A stretch of DNA of 58,767 nt from Cellulophaga sp. BC115SP (GCF_009905545.1 NZ_JAAALB010000038.1:1-58767); one strand, 5' to 3'. Counted from the stretch's first letter, positions 25,444 to 34,262 are shown. Notes: a model not told the origin generated them from the letters alone. Made by a program: numbers and translations.

Positions 25444-25911
25444 ATGATTTTGGAATGTAACAATTGCCGTATCGAATTTGCGGATAATCGAATAAAGTGT
25501 CTATACACATATTTGGGTAAGAAAAATACATGGGTTATTACACTTGGCGAAAGGTTATCTTGTAATGAGCATGTGCTAATACTTGACCATATTCAGGAAT
25601 TTCAGTATGAGGTCATAGACACTTTTTCTAAGTCTTTTGTGTTTCAAACGGCAATTATATATTATATCTTGAAAGACGATTCTAATCCTATCGAACTATG
25701 TAGGTTGTGTGTAATAGATGAAACAAAGTTAACTCGTGAAACAAAGTCTTATCAGTTTGCCACTGAGATATTAAAAGGTATTTCATCTTTTTATGAAATA
25801 CCTTTTGTCTTTAAGCATTCTGTAGAAAAAAAAGATGAATCATTAGTGGCTATATTTATTCTATTAATCTTGATAGGTTTTACTTTATTAGCATGTGTAA
25901 TAGCGTTCTAG
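25444..25911 (+). CDS. Hypothetical tail-anchored protein
   Basis: 155 residues, no family recognised. Residues 1-130 are soluble in character, starting with a CNNC motif, and residues 134-155 form one strongly hydrophobic C-terminal helix (LVAIFILLILIGFTLLACVIAF), so the protein should be tail-anchored with its bulk in the cytoplasm. Ninety-one bases behind chaN and 75 before the next gene, all on the plus strand; a shared transcript is possible. Confidence 0.6.
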   Translation: MILECNNCRIEFADNRIKCLYTYLGKKNTWVITLGERLSCNEHVLILDHIQEFQYEVIDTFSKSFVFQTAIIYYILKDDSNPIELCRLCVIDETKLTRETKSYQFATEILKGISSFYEIPFVFKHSVEKKDESLVAIFILLILIGFTLLACVIAF

Positions 25912-25986
25912 CTCCTGCTGCTGTATAGCTACTGTACCCATTTATTGATAAAAAAATTAAGAAACTAATAATTATTAATCCCTATC

Positions 25987-26556
25987 ATGCAAGATATTGA
26001 ACCCTTTTATCAATGGGAAAGTCATTATGTGGCATCAAAAGACCCTCGTTCTCCCTTTTATGGAAGGTTATATAATACTTCCATGTACGAAAATGACATT
26101 TATGGTTATTACATTCATCCATTTTGGGATGAGTTTGAGTCTCCTACTTTATATTGTAAAATCCTTTTTGCCGATTATAGTCGACAGTTTGTAATTATCG
26201 AAATGTTTGGCGAATGGAATGATACGCTTCATAATGACGTCATGTGGTTTAAACGCAATGTAATCGACCACTTGATTGGACAAGGTATTAATCAGTTTAT
26301 TTTAATTGGTGAAAATATCCTCAATTTTCATGGCTCAACCGATGATGATTATTATGCCGAATGGTTTGAAGAAGTAGAAGATGGTTGGATTGCCGCTTGT
26401 AATTTTAGGGATTTTATCCAAAAAGAATGGACCAAATATCACCTTGACTATTATATCAATTTTGGAGGTACCTTAGATGTGGTCAATTGGCGCACTTTAC
26501 AACCTGTAGTACTTTTTGAAGTCATCAAAAGACTCATGGTGAGAAGATTGAACTAA
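25987..26556 (+). CDS. Conserved hypothetical protein of the Cytophagales type
   Basis: 189 residues, rich in Trp, Tyr, Phe and Asp. The stretch IYGYYIHPFWDEFESPTLYCK, then FVIIEMFGEWNDTLHNDVM, FILIGENILNFHGS and DYYINFGGTLDVVNWRTLQP reads as a compact alpha/beta protein; I recall similar proteins from related bacteria but no function. No signal peptide and no TM segment. No catalytic motif identified. Confidence 0.75.
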   Translation: MQDIEPFYQWESHYVASKDPRSPFYGRLYNTSMYENDIYGYYIHPFWDEFESPTLYCKILFADYSRQFVIIEMFGEWNDTLHNDVMWFKRNVIDHLIGQGINQFILIGENILNFHGSTDDDYYAEWFEEVEDGWIAACNFRDFIQKEWTKYHLDYYINFGGTLDVVNWRTLQPVVLFEVIKRLMVRRLN

Positions 26557-26719
26557 TGCTTTTTTGTTATAAAAATATCGAAAAAAGGTATTTTTTATTA
26601 TAAATTAAAATTTAGAGTTTTGTCTTTCGAAATAAACAAATCAATACTATAAGTATAGTAAAGTGTTGATTATTTGGAGTTTAGAAGGTTAACGAAATAG
26701 AATTTAAAGTTTGAGCCAA

Positions 26720-27280
26720 ATGTCAATCGTATTCACCACCATCACAAGCGATGAAGAAGTAAATCAAGTATTAGATTTACAACAACAGAATCTCAATAAG
26801 AACATTTCAGAAGACGTGGCAACAAGCCAAGGTTTTGTAACTGTTCAGCATAATTTTGATTTACTGTCTAGAATGAATGCCGCTGAGCCACAAATCATTG
26901 CCAAGGATGGCGACAAAGTGGTAGGTTATGCGTTGGTTATGCCAACAAGCTTTAGATATGATATTCCAGTATTGATGGCAATGTTTGATATGTTGGATGA
27001 ACTCAACTATCAAGGTAAGCCAGTAAAAGAATACAAATATTATGCGATGGGTCAAATTTGTGTAGCCGAAGGGTATCGTGGACAAGGGATTTTTGATGGT
27101 ATGTATGCCTTACATAAAGAGCGGCTATCTGGTAAATATGACCTTTGTATTACCGAAGTCGCTAAAAGAAATACACGCTCGTTAGCTGCTCATGCCCGTG
27201 TAGGATTTGAAATTATTCACGAGTATTTTGATACTACCCACCCAGAATTATGGGAGGTGGTTTTGTTGGACTTGCGATAA
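26720..27280 (+). CDS. GNAT family N-acetyltransferase
   Basis: 186 residues from ATG 26720; the frame is also open from a TTG at 26711, which I do not favour. The GNAT core is AMGQICVAEGYRGQGIFDGMYALHKE (acetyl-CoA pyrophosphate loop GYRGQGI) followed by TEVAKRNTRSLAAHARVGFEII. The Asn-Arg and Ala-His pattern is typical. Acceptor unknown. Its 3' end faces the YgiC-like gene across a perfect 50-bp palindrome. Confidence 0.92.
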   Translation: MSIVFTTITSDEEVNQVLDLQQQNLNKNISEDVATSQGFVTVQHNFDLLSRMNAAEPQIIAKDGDKVVGYALVMPTSFRYDIPVLMAMFDMLDELNYQGKPVKEYKYYAMGQICVAEGYRGQGIFDGMYALHKERLSGKYDLCITEVAKRNTRSLAAHARVGFEIIHEYFDTTHPELWEVVLLDLR

Positions 27281-27290
27281 GCTATTGAAT

Positions 27291-27340
27291 GATTTAGTGA
27301 ATGAGTGATTATTTTAAAATAATCACTCATTCACTAAATC
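27291..27340. repeat. Perfect 50-bp palindrome between convergent genes
   Basis: GATTTAGTGAATGAGTGATT.. continues for 25 bases and is followed at once by its exact reverse complement, with no spacer. It lies 10 bases behind the plus-strand stop and 13 bases from the minus-strand stop, so it can end both transcripts. The half-site words AATCACTCATTCACTAAATC recur singly near 5629, 14435, 36786 and 48343. Confidence 0.9.
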
Positions 27341-27353
27341 ACTACTCACTAAA

Positions 27354-28526
27354 TTACTCAATAATATGTCCAGCAAATTGTGCCGTATTATTAATGATTT
27401 TTCCTCCTTTTCTAAAGCCTAAGCCACAAGCTTCGCCCGCAAAAAATACGCCCGCTTGATAGTAGTTTCCTTCCGCATCTTGCAAGAAATCAACGTATTC
27501 TTGATAAACTTTATTCTGTTCAAAATATTCTCCTTCTGTTTCCGAAACGGCATTTCCTGCGGTATCCAAGATTTTAACATTAGCACCTTCACGACCAAAA
27601 AGAACTTTTTCGACAGAAGTCTTATTGACTAATGGTGTTGAGGCAGTCTCTAAAAGAAGTGGATGATTTGGGAATAATTGCCACAAAATTTTCAAGATAC
27701 CTTTTGATTGGAAAAGAAGCGTGTAGGCAGGATTTAGCACAATTGTTTTTTCATTTGTAACCAAATCTGTCAAAATCTGAGCTAATTCTGGTTCGTCCCA
27801 ACCGATATATTCCCAAGGTACAAGCTTAAACCAATAATCATAGCGAGTGAAACTGCCATCGTTGGAACTTTGTTTGTAGATACCTTCTACGCTCGAAAAC
27901 TCAGTGCGTTCGATATGCTCAAAAGCTACCTCAAAACCCGCCTCACGGGCTGCTTCGCCCAATACCTGCATATTGGTGTCGTCCTCTGGATAGCCCTCCA
28001 TCGTCGAAATCAAAAGCGTTGGTTCATGGTCAGGATTTTGCTTGCGCATTTCGCCAAACTGAGCCACTAAAGATTCGTACAAAGTATTAAACTGAAGCGT
28101 TTCATCCAGTCGATTAGCTTTCAACGATGCCCACTGCACAACTGCTGTTTCGGGAATACAGGTAGCTGTATCGGCATTAAATTCAATGAGTTTGATGGGC
28201 TTGCCATCGAGTCCACCAGCTAAGTCGAAACGTCCGTAAATATGCCAATGACGGTCGTTGTCCCAAGAATACTTTACTAATTCGACAAGATTTTCAGGAA
28301 TACCTAATTCAGCAAATTTGTTTTGGTCAATGACATGTTGAGCTGCCTCAATGTACATTTCATATAGCTCATTGACTGCGGCATAATACTTTTCAGCTTC
28401 AGCTTCAGAAACTACCACTACTTGGTTGGTCAAATAACTTTGTGTATCCTCTCCAAGCATCCAATACCAGTCGGCATTACGAAGAGCTGACTCAGGCGAG
28501 TTACTTAAACTTTTTAAATGAATCAT
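27354..28526 (-). CDS. Glutathionylspermidine-synthase-fold ATP-grasp protein (YgiC-like)
   Basis: 390 residues matching the GSP_synth family: DWYWMLGEDTQSYL near the N-terminus, GRFDLAGGLDGKPIKLIEFNADTATCIPE, LLISTMEGYPEDDTNMQVL and the ATP-grasp end with ILWQLFPNHPLLLETASTP, VLFGREGANVKI and AGVFFAGEACGLGFRKGG. Length is that of E. coli YgiC/YjfC, which lack the amidase domain. Substrate unknown; glutathionylspermidine formation should not be assumed. Encoded 35 bases behind the YgiB-like gene on the same strand. Confidence 0.88.
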   Translation of the reverse strand: MIHLKSLSNSPESALRNADWYWMLGEDTQSYLTNQVVVVSEAEAEKYYAAVNELYEMYIEAAQHVIDQNKFAELGIPENLVELVKYSWDNDRHWHIYGRFDLAGGLDGKPIKLIEFNADTATCIPETAVVQWASLKANRLDETLQFNTLYESLVAQFGEMRKQNPDHEPTLLISTMEGYPEDDTNMQVLGEAAREAGFEVAFEHIERTEFSSVEGIYKQSSNDGSFTRYDYWFKLVPWEYIGWDEPELAQILTDLVTNEKTIVLNPAYTLLFQSKGILKILWQLFPNHPLLLETASTPLVNKTSVEKVLFGREGANVKILDTAGNAVSETEGEYFEQNKVYQEYVDFLQDAEGNYYQAGVFFAGEACGLGFRKGGKIINNTAQFAGHIIE

Positions 28527-28561
28527 AAATTTTGAAATTGGGTGAAATAAAATTAGGCTAT

Positions 28562-29236
28562 TTAGCCATGGAATCCTCCATGTGAGCTACTGTGGAAAAA
28601 GCCAGAGCGCCCACCCGTTGGTCTACTAAAAGTTGTACGAGAGGTATTAATAGCATGATGTACTTGTTGAGAACTATTATATACCTGCTGACTTACATAA
28701 TATCGACTCCAAAGACTGCTACCAGTGTGATAGCGACGCCTGTGTGTAGTATCGTTTTGGGTTTGAGTAGAGCTAAAACCATTGCTCGACAAATCGGGAC
28801 GATAGTTTGAGTAGCTAGGACTCAGAGTTCTACCCAAAAAATATCCCATACCACCATAAAGTAAAGCATTTGACAAACTTGAGCTTTGCCCAATATGTTG
28901 AGGATGTTTAGCCACGTCTTGGTCAATAAGCGCTTTTACAGCCCTTGGCGATAAGGTATCTTGTTTTCCATCCAAATAAGTGACGTATGCCACCGAGCTA
29001 TCCGCATCGGTTTCAATTTCTTTCGTTATTTTAAAAACGCCTTTACTGGTTTCTGATATATATGTTTTTACACCTTTTTTATAAACTTCTACCTCTTCAT
29101 AGTCTCCATCATCGTTTTGATTACTCGAACAACTTTGTAATAAAACCGCTGGTCCGAATAAACTCAAAGCGATTGTACTTCCTATAGTGATGTCTTTTAC
29201 CTTCTTGATAAAAGCATGTTGTTTAGACGGGGTCAT
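28562..29236 (-). CDS. YgiB-like (DUF1190-like) lipoprotein
   Basis: 224 residues. An unusually long N-terminal segment precedes a hydrophobic stretch and a lipobox-like VLLQSC (Cys36). Middle: SNALLYGGMGYFLGRTLSPSY. C-terminus: Ser/His/Gly-rich, ending GGRSGFF..GGFHG. E. coli YgiB shows the same plan (lipobox, one glycine-rich M.GYM.GR segment, Gly-rich C-terminal GGFG) and is likewise encoded directly upstream of ygiC. Direct sequence identity is weak, so the match rests on architecture and gene order. Confidence 0.62.
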   Translation of the reverse strand: MTPSKQHAFIKKVKDITIGSTIALSLFGPAVLLQSCSSNQNDDGDYEEVEVYKKGVKTYISETSKGVFKITKEIETDADSSVAYVTYLDGKQDTLSPRAVKALIDQDVAKHPQHIGQSSSLSNALLYGGMGYFLGRTLSPSYSNYRPDLSSNGFSSTQTQNDTTHRRRYHTGSSLWSRYYVSQQVYNSSQQVHHAINTSRTTFSRPTGGRSGFFHSSSHGGFHG

Positions 29237-29271
29237 CTGAAATTTTGGTTTAATGGTTGTCAGTATATATT

Positions 29272-29279
29272 CAAAGTTA
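29272..29279 (-). promoter_or_regulatory. -7 element of the YgiB/YgiC operon
   Basis: Minus-strand TAACTTTG, with TTTA about 21 bases upstream at the -33 position; leader about 30 nt. Confidence 0.6.
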
Positions 29280-29472
29280 GGACTAAAAATGGAGTTACAC
29301 TAAAATCTTTGAGGAATGGTTTTCAGCACAATGGAGCGGTTGTTTTAGGTCAATTTTCTATACTGTTCAAATGCTTGAATGATAATTTACTATTCATGTA
29401 ATGAAAATGCCCATCTATTCATCAAAAACATCCATTCAAGAGGGAAGTCTGATTTACTAAAATCGGGAAGCC

Positions 29473-29480
29473 TACATTTG
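29473..29480 (+). promoter_or_regulatory. -7 element of the trypsin-like gene
   Basis: TACATTTG matches TAnnTTTG. The -33 match is poor; leader about 130 nt. Confidence 0.45.
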
Positions 29481-29615
29481 TAATGTTGTTTAGGCTATGA
29501 CAACCCTCCAACGGTCTGTTAACATTATCTGATTTATGTGGCGGCATAAATTGGATTGATGAGACCGTTGGTTTTATATCCTAAGTATTTATTTGATAAA
29601 AGTCTATTCAAAATT

Positions 29616-30644
29616 ATGATCAACATCAGAAGATTTTTATATCTATCTCTTGCTTCTTTGGCGCTATTCGGCTGTAGTAAAAATAATGATGCAACCCCCA
29701 ATACCGATGGAACAGCGCCAACAGATGTACCTGCGACATTTGGTGTTCGTCACGATATACCTTTATCAAAATACGAAACCGTTGCCACCAATCAAGCCCC
29801 ATTCAATACCTCTGATTATCCTGATTTTACACCAGTAGTATTTATCAATGCTGATCATGGCGAAGCTAGCGGTACTTGTACAGGAACTCTAATCGGATCG
29901 CAATGGGTGTTGTCGGCAGGTCATTGTTTTTTTGATCCTGCCAAAGATACTGCTCCAACGAGTATCTCAAAGCTGAGTATTTTGGTAGGAGCAGACCCAA
30001 ATAATCCAATCGAAACACGTAAGGTTTCGGCTTTGTATATAGCGCCAAGCTGGTTAGATGGCGGTGATTTTTATAAATATGGAAATGACATTGCGTTAAT
30101 AAAACTTGCCTCGCCGATAACATCTGTAACCCCTGCTGCTGTGAATTTTACCATGGATGCTGAAACTATCGGAAGTACAGTATGGTATGCTGGTTATGGC
30201 GATTACAGTGCCCAAGCGGGACAGGATGCTAGCAAACGCTCTAAAAAACATGCCTTAGAAAATATATTGGATCGCCGTATGGGAGGACTTACTCATGTGA
30301 TAAGTGGGGTAAACTATGAAGGAGGAACTTTGGCTTTTGACTTTGATGATCCATCAGGAATAATTAACACACTAGGAGATAGCTATGCCAATGACCAAGA
30401 AAAAGCCTTGGGCTCAGGTACAAGTACTAACAAGGCTTTGGATTGGGAAGCTACAACAGTGCAAGGAGATAGTGGAGGACCATTGTTGATGAAAATTAAT
30501 TTTAAGTGGACCGTCATTGGTGTGCTTAACGGAGGTGTGACAGAGCCCCTTGTTGGCTTGAAAGATGGTGCGTATGGCGATATTAGTACCTTTACCAGAA
30601 CGGCTTCTTTCCGTACATGGATTCAAGATACAATGAAAAAATAG
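29616..30644 (+). CDS. Trypsin-like (S1) serine protease lipoprotein
   Basis: 342 residues from ATG 29616, which places a lipoprotein signal with lipobox LALFGC (Cys20) at the very N-terminus; the upstream ATG at 29556 would add 20 residues that spoil it. The chymotrypsin-fold triad is visible: LSAGHCFF (His), GNDIALIKL (Asp), VQGDSGGPLLM (Ser). GTCTGTLIGSQWVLSAGHC is the standard S1 approach. Probably on the outer membrane or cell surface. S1 pocket: the residue six before the Ser is not clearly Asp, so trypsin specificity cannot be claimed. Confidence 0.92.
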   Translation: MINIRRFLYLSLASLALFGCSKNNDATPNTDGTAPTDVPATFGVRHDIPLSKYETVATNQAPFNTSDYPDFTPVVFINADHGEASGTCTGTLIGSQWVLSAGHCFFDPAKDTAPTSISKLSILVGADPNNPIETRKVSALYIAPSWLDGGDFYKYGNDIALIKLASPITSVTPAAVNFTMDAETIGSTVWYAGYGDYSAQAGQDASKRSKKHALENILDRRMGGLTHVISGVNYEGGTLAFDFDDPSGIINTLGDSYANDQEKALGSGTSTNKALDWEATTVQGDSGGPLLMKINFKWTVIGVLNGGVTEPLVGLKDGAYGDISTFTRTASFRTWIQDTMKK

Positions 30645-30729
30645 AGTGTCTTTTACGCTCGTAAATTAGCCTTATTACTACAGCATCATTGGATAAGATT
30701 TATGTTGTAACCTATTAAATTGAGTATTT

Positions 30730-31080
30730 ATGAATTTCGAAAACTTTTGCACAACTACACATGGTTATCTTGAATTTAGATTTCAGAAAATTAAGATACC
30801 TATTCAACAAATTGTGATGTTGCAAGCTGATTGTAACTACACATATATTTATTTAAAAAATGGAGAAAAGTTTCTTTTTGCACGCACTATTAAGTTTTTT
30901 GAGTATATGCTGAAAGATTATAGGTTTGAAAGAATTCATAAAACCTATATGATTAATTGTGCACATATCAGAAATTATGACGCCAAAAGTCAAAACCTGA
31001 TATTGAGTAATAACCTAAAAGCAACCATTTCACGACGCCGAAAATGCCAATTACGAGGACAAATCTCGTGCTTGAATTAA
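30730..31080 (+). CDS. Free-standing LytTR DNA-binding domain protein
   Basis: 116 residues consisting of one LytTR domain (about 20-110): IPIQQIVMLQADCNYTYIYLKNGEKFLFARTIKFFEYML then FERIHKTYMINCAHIRNYDAKSQNLIL and SRRRK. LytTR proteins usually carry a receiver domain in front; here there is none, so regulation must come from abundance or partner binding. Preceded by the protease gene (85 bases), possibly co-transcribed. Confidence 0.9.
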   Translation: MNFENFCTTTHGYLEFRFQKIKIPIQQIVMLQADCNYTYIYLKNGEKFLFARTIKFFEYMLKDYRFERIHKTYMINCAHIRNYDAKSQNLILSNNLKATISRRRKCQLRGQISCLN

Positions 31081-31110
31081 TTTCCTAGATACCTAAATCA
31101 CCTACCTGAA

Positions 31111-31163
31111 CCTATATAAAAGCGAAATCCCACCCAAAAGGTGGGATTTCGCTTTTATATAGG
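31111..31163. terminator. Strong terminator behind the LytTR gene
   Basis: 24-bp perfect stem from CCTATATAAAAGCGAAATCC to its complement, around a 5-base loop (31135-31139), with T and A runs. Bidirectional, between the LytTR gene (+) and the Gfo/Idh/MocA gene (-). Confidence 0.88.
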
Positions 31164-31262
31164 TAATGAGAAAGCCTAAAATAATAATATATCTATGTTA
31201 TCCTTCTGAATATAAGCTTATACTAATAACAGATATATGATTAACTAATAACATCTATTTAC

Positions 31263-32600
31263 CTAGTATTTGAATATTTTCGAACCAGCCATTACGTTTT
31301 GAGTTTTTGCATCGAACGTTACTCTTTCGCCAGTACGATAAGCTGCATTTGCCATGATACAAGCGATTGAGTGTTGATAACCTGCTTCGATTGGAGCGTT
31401 TGGCGTTTTACGAGAACGAACACATTCCATCCAGTTACGGATATGGTTTGACGTTAAAACATCATAACCTGTGTTTGCATTCGTTTCTACTTTGGTCACT
31501 TCACTCAACGAAAGTTCTGGCAACAAATTAGCTTTTAAGCCCATTTCTGCTGCTTCTCTTTCTGTCAAACCACCACGAGGAGAGATTTTGTTTGTATCAA
31601 GATTTAACTCACCACCATTTGAGTAGTAAATTTCTTTTGTACCACCCGCAGAGTTAGAGAAACGGCTTGTAAACTGTACTTGGAAGCCTTTGTTTTTATC
31701 ATTTTCAGGACCGTAATCAAATACCACTGTCATCGTATCTGCATTTTTACGACCGTCGTTCCACTGGTAGATTCCTCCGTTAGCTACAGCGCTACGTGGG
31801 TGCTCTAAGCCTGTAAACCAGTGTACAGTATCAATTTGGTGGCTCATCCATTGTCCAGGAATACCCGAAGAATATGGCCAGAATAAGCGGTATTCTAAAT
31901 ATTTGCGTGGATCAAAAGTATCAGCAGGACGGTTGATTAAGAAACGTTTCCAGTCGATATCTGATTCTTTCAAGATAGAAGTCAACTTTGGACGTCTCCA
32001 ACGACCTGGCTGGTTTACGTTCCACATCAATTCTACCATTTTGATGTCACCAAACTTACCTGACTTGATATAATCTTCTGCTGCGAAGTAGTTTTGACCA
32101 CTACGACGTTGAGAACCAATTTGTACGATTTTACCAGAGCTTTTTACGGCTTTCAATACCGCACGAGCATCATCCATCGTTTCAGCAAGTGGTTTTTCTG
32201 TATAAGTATCACAGCCAGCTTGTACTGCTTCGATTGTATGAATAGCGTGTTGGAAGTCAGCCGTAGAGATAAATACAGCATCTACTGCTTTGGCTGCATA
32301 TAGCTCGTCGTTGTTGCGATATGTGGTGATTGAGTTGCCTAATTCTTTTTCCAAAAATGCTTTTCCCTCTTCACGACGGCGATTCCAAAGATCTGAAACT
32401 GCTACCATTTCGAAGTTCATTTCTTTCATGAATGCTTTGAATGGAGGTACGTGAGAGGCACGAAAACGGTCAGAATAACCCACACAACCTACACGTACGC
32501 GGTCGTTGGCTCCTATAATTTTTGAGTATGATTTTGGACTAAATGCCAAAGCACCTAAAGATGCAATAGCTGATTTTTTGACAAAGTCTCTTCTTTCCAT
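31263..32600 (-). CDS. Tat-exported Gfo/Idh/MocA family oxidoreductase
   Basis: 445 residues. Tat signal MERRDFVKKSAIASLGALAF (RRxFxK motif). Rossmann fold region VRVGCVGYSDRFRASH, sugar-dehydrogenase motif YTEKPLAET (EKP) and the C-terminal domain QIDTVHWFTGLEHPRSAVANGG. The NAD(P) is likely bound tightly, as expected for a periplasmic member. It neighbours a double DUF1080 gene; the pairing of a C3-oxidising dehydrogenase with DUF1080 hydrolases is known from 3-keto-sugar glycoside breakdown in Bacteroidota. Confidence 0.9.
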   Translation of the reverse strand: MERRDFVKKSAIASLGALAFSPKSYSKIIGANDRVRVGCVGYSDRFRASHVPPFKAFMKEMNFEMVAVSDLWNRRREEGKAFLEKELGNSITTYRNNDELYAAKAVDAVFISTADFQHAIHTIEAVQAGCDTYTEKPLAETMDDARAVLKAVKSSGKIVQIGSQRRSGQNYFAAEDYIKSGKFGDIKMVELMWNVNQPGRWRRPKLTSILKESDIDWKRFLINRPADTFDPRKYLEYRLFWPYSSGIPGQWMSHQIDTVHWFTGLEHPRSAVANGGIYQWNDGRKNADTMTVVFDYGPENDKNKGFQVQFTSRFSNSAGGTKEIYYSNGGELNLDTNKISPRGGLTEREAAEMGLKANLLPELSLSEVTKVETNANTGYDVLTSNHIRNWMECVRSRKTPNAPIEAGYQHSIACIMANAAYRTGERVTFDAKTQNVMAGSKIFKY

Positions 32601-32665
32601 GATAAACAGTGAGTTTGAAATGATTAGTTACTAGGTAAAATTGGGAGGTAAATATTACAGCAAAA

Positions 32666-32722
32666 GGCTTTAAGCAGTAAGCTGTAGGCAGTGCTTAAAG
32701 CCTACAGCTTACGGCTTAAGGC
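32666..32722. repeat. Dispersed palindrome after the DUF1080 gene
   Basis: GTAAGCTGTAGGC (32677-32689) pairs perfectly with GCCTACAGCTTAC (32700-32712) and weaker pairing extends outward. It lies just behind the DUF1080 stop, so may act as a partial terminator before the Gfo/Idh gene. Related to 1250-1275 and to 55930-55965. Confidence 0.7.
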
Positions 32723-34089
32723 TATTTTTCTATTGTTCTAATCTTTAGATTTCTGAACGATACGTTGTCGCCGTGGTCTTGGAGGAGGATATTTCCTGTT
32801 TTGCCCATACCGAAACCATCGTATTTGGCATATTTACTACGAGCTACAAGTGCTTTGAAAATGTTACTTCCTCTTTCGTATTCTACCACCTTGAAGCCAT
32901 TAAGCCAATGTTGCACCATGTTGTTTGGATATACAATTATACGACCTTGGTTCCAGTCTCCAATTTTTCTTTGGAAACGTTTGTCTGGCTTATAAGATGG
33001 AATCAAGTCATACAAACTACCCAAGGTACGATTGCCTACTGCTCCCATTTTCGCATCAGGATGCTTTTCATCATCTAATACTTGAAACTCCAGACCTACG
33101 CCAGATTTACCATTTGAATCGAAGTCTTCGTTTACAAAATATTTGACCCCAGCATTAGCACCATCTGACAATTTAAACTCAAATGTTAGTTCGAATGCCC
33201 CGTACTGTTCGGTTGCTACGATGTCGTTGCCTGTTTCCGAACCATCAGAAGGACTCACATTGATGGCACCATCTACCACTTTCCAGTGGATAGTCGGCAT
33301 TTTATCTTGGTGAACGCCTCTCCAACCTGTAAAATCTTTACCGTTGAATAATAATTTAAAACCTTGTGATTTTTCTTGCTCAGAAAGATTATTGAGGGTA
33401 AGGTTCACAACAGGTGTGTTGTCGGCTGGGTGAGGGTGAATATCTGCACCTGTTTGAATACGGATATTTCTCCAACGAATTTGTTGTCCTGACGCTTGGT
33501 CTTTACCGATTGAATGTACTTGCAAAGCAATAAATCCTTTGTCTGTCACATCATCAATCAAACAAGCTACTGGAATATCGTTAATCCAAGTACGAATTAC
33601 ATTACCAATTGCCTCCACACGGTATTTGTTCCATTGTCCACCACGTTTGAAAGCTTTTTGTCCAGCAGGGTTGATGTTTGGGATATACAACCAGTCACGG
33701 CGAGCTTCGTCATACAAACCACCCGACCAAGCACGGTCTGATGGGTCAACTTCCATTTGATAACCGTGTACACGACCGTTTTGATAATCTGGTTTCGACA
33801 AGCTTCTGAACTGAATACCTGAGTTCATGCCTTCAGCTACGTTAAGTTCTACTTCGAAAACAAAATCACCATAGTCTTTTTCTGTACACAAAAATGAGTT
33901 GGGAGTTCCTGAAACCGTAGTACCCACGATTTCACCATTTTTAACCTCATATTTAGCTTGCCCACCAAGTTGTTTCCAACCTTTTAAGGTTTTGCCATCA
34001 AATAATGAAGTCCATTTTTCCTTTTGGGCATTGGCTGTAAAAGTGAGCGCACATACCAAAAGACATCCGTTAATAAACTTTTGTATCAT
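32722..34089 (-). CDS. Secreted tandem DUF1080 protein (3-keto-glycoside hydrolase-like)
   Basis: 455 residues. Signal peptide (1-21, ending TANAQ), then two DUF1080 concanavalin-like domains: about 25-215 (WTSLFDGKTLKGWKQLGG, FVFEVELNVAEGMNSGIQFRS) and about 235-455 (FKLLFNGKDFTGWRGVHQ, FELTFEFKLSDGANAGVKYFV). DUF1080 enzymes act on 3-keto-disaccharides or 3-keto-glycosides. The fused pair is less common than single-domain proteins. The gene precedes the Gfo/Idh/MocA gene on the same strand, giving an oxidise-then-cleave unit. Confidence 0.88.
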   Translation of the reverse strand: MIQKFINGCLLVCALTFTANAQKEKWTSLFDGKTLKGWKQLGGQAKYEVKNGEIVGTTVSGTPNSFLCTEKDYGDFVFEVELNVAEGMNSGIQFRSLSKPDYQNGRVHGYQMEVDPSDRAWSGGLYDEARRDWLYIPNINPAGQKAFKRGGQWNKYRVEAIGNVIRTWINDIPVACLIDDVTDKGFIALQVHSIGKDQASGQQIRWRNIRIQTGADIHPHPADNTPVVNLTLNNLSEQEKSQGFKLLFNGKDFTGWRGVHQDKMPTIHWKVVDGAINVSPSDGSETGNDIVATEQYGAFELTFEFKLSDGANAGVKYFVNEDFDSNGKSGVGLEFQVLDDEKHPDAKMGAVGNRTLGSLYDLIPSYKPDKRFQRKIGDWNQGRIIVYPNNMVQHWLNGFKVVEYERGSNIFKALVARSKYAKYDGFGMGKTGNILLQDHGDNVSFRNLKIRTIEK

Positions 34090-34262
34090 ATATTTTTTAA
34101 TAGATAGTTTTATACAAAAGTCTAGGATGTTTTTTTTTTACTCAAAAAGAGCACTTAAAAAGAGACAACCTAAGGCAGGCTTTCGACATAAGGCAAAATA
34201 TTATCAGATAAACTGGTTGAGAGCACGCAGTGTAAAAGCCAATTTCAGTAACAAAGTGAACA

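Larger units (their letters stand above)
29237..29615. other. Divergent promoter region
   Basis: 379 bp between the YgiB-like gene (-) and the trypsin-like gene (+). It holds a -7 element for each side (29272-29279 minus, 29473-29480 plus). Nothing else stands out. Confidence 0.6.

Noticed and set aside
32765-33078. Overlapping plus-strand frames opposite the DUF1080 gene
   Set aside because: Composition is what is expected from the antisense of a Tyr/Lys-rich gene; the DUF1080 reading is clearly the gene.
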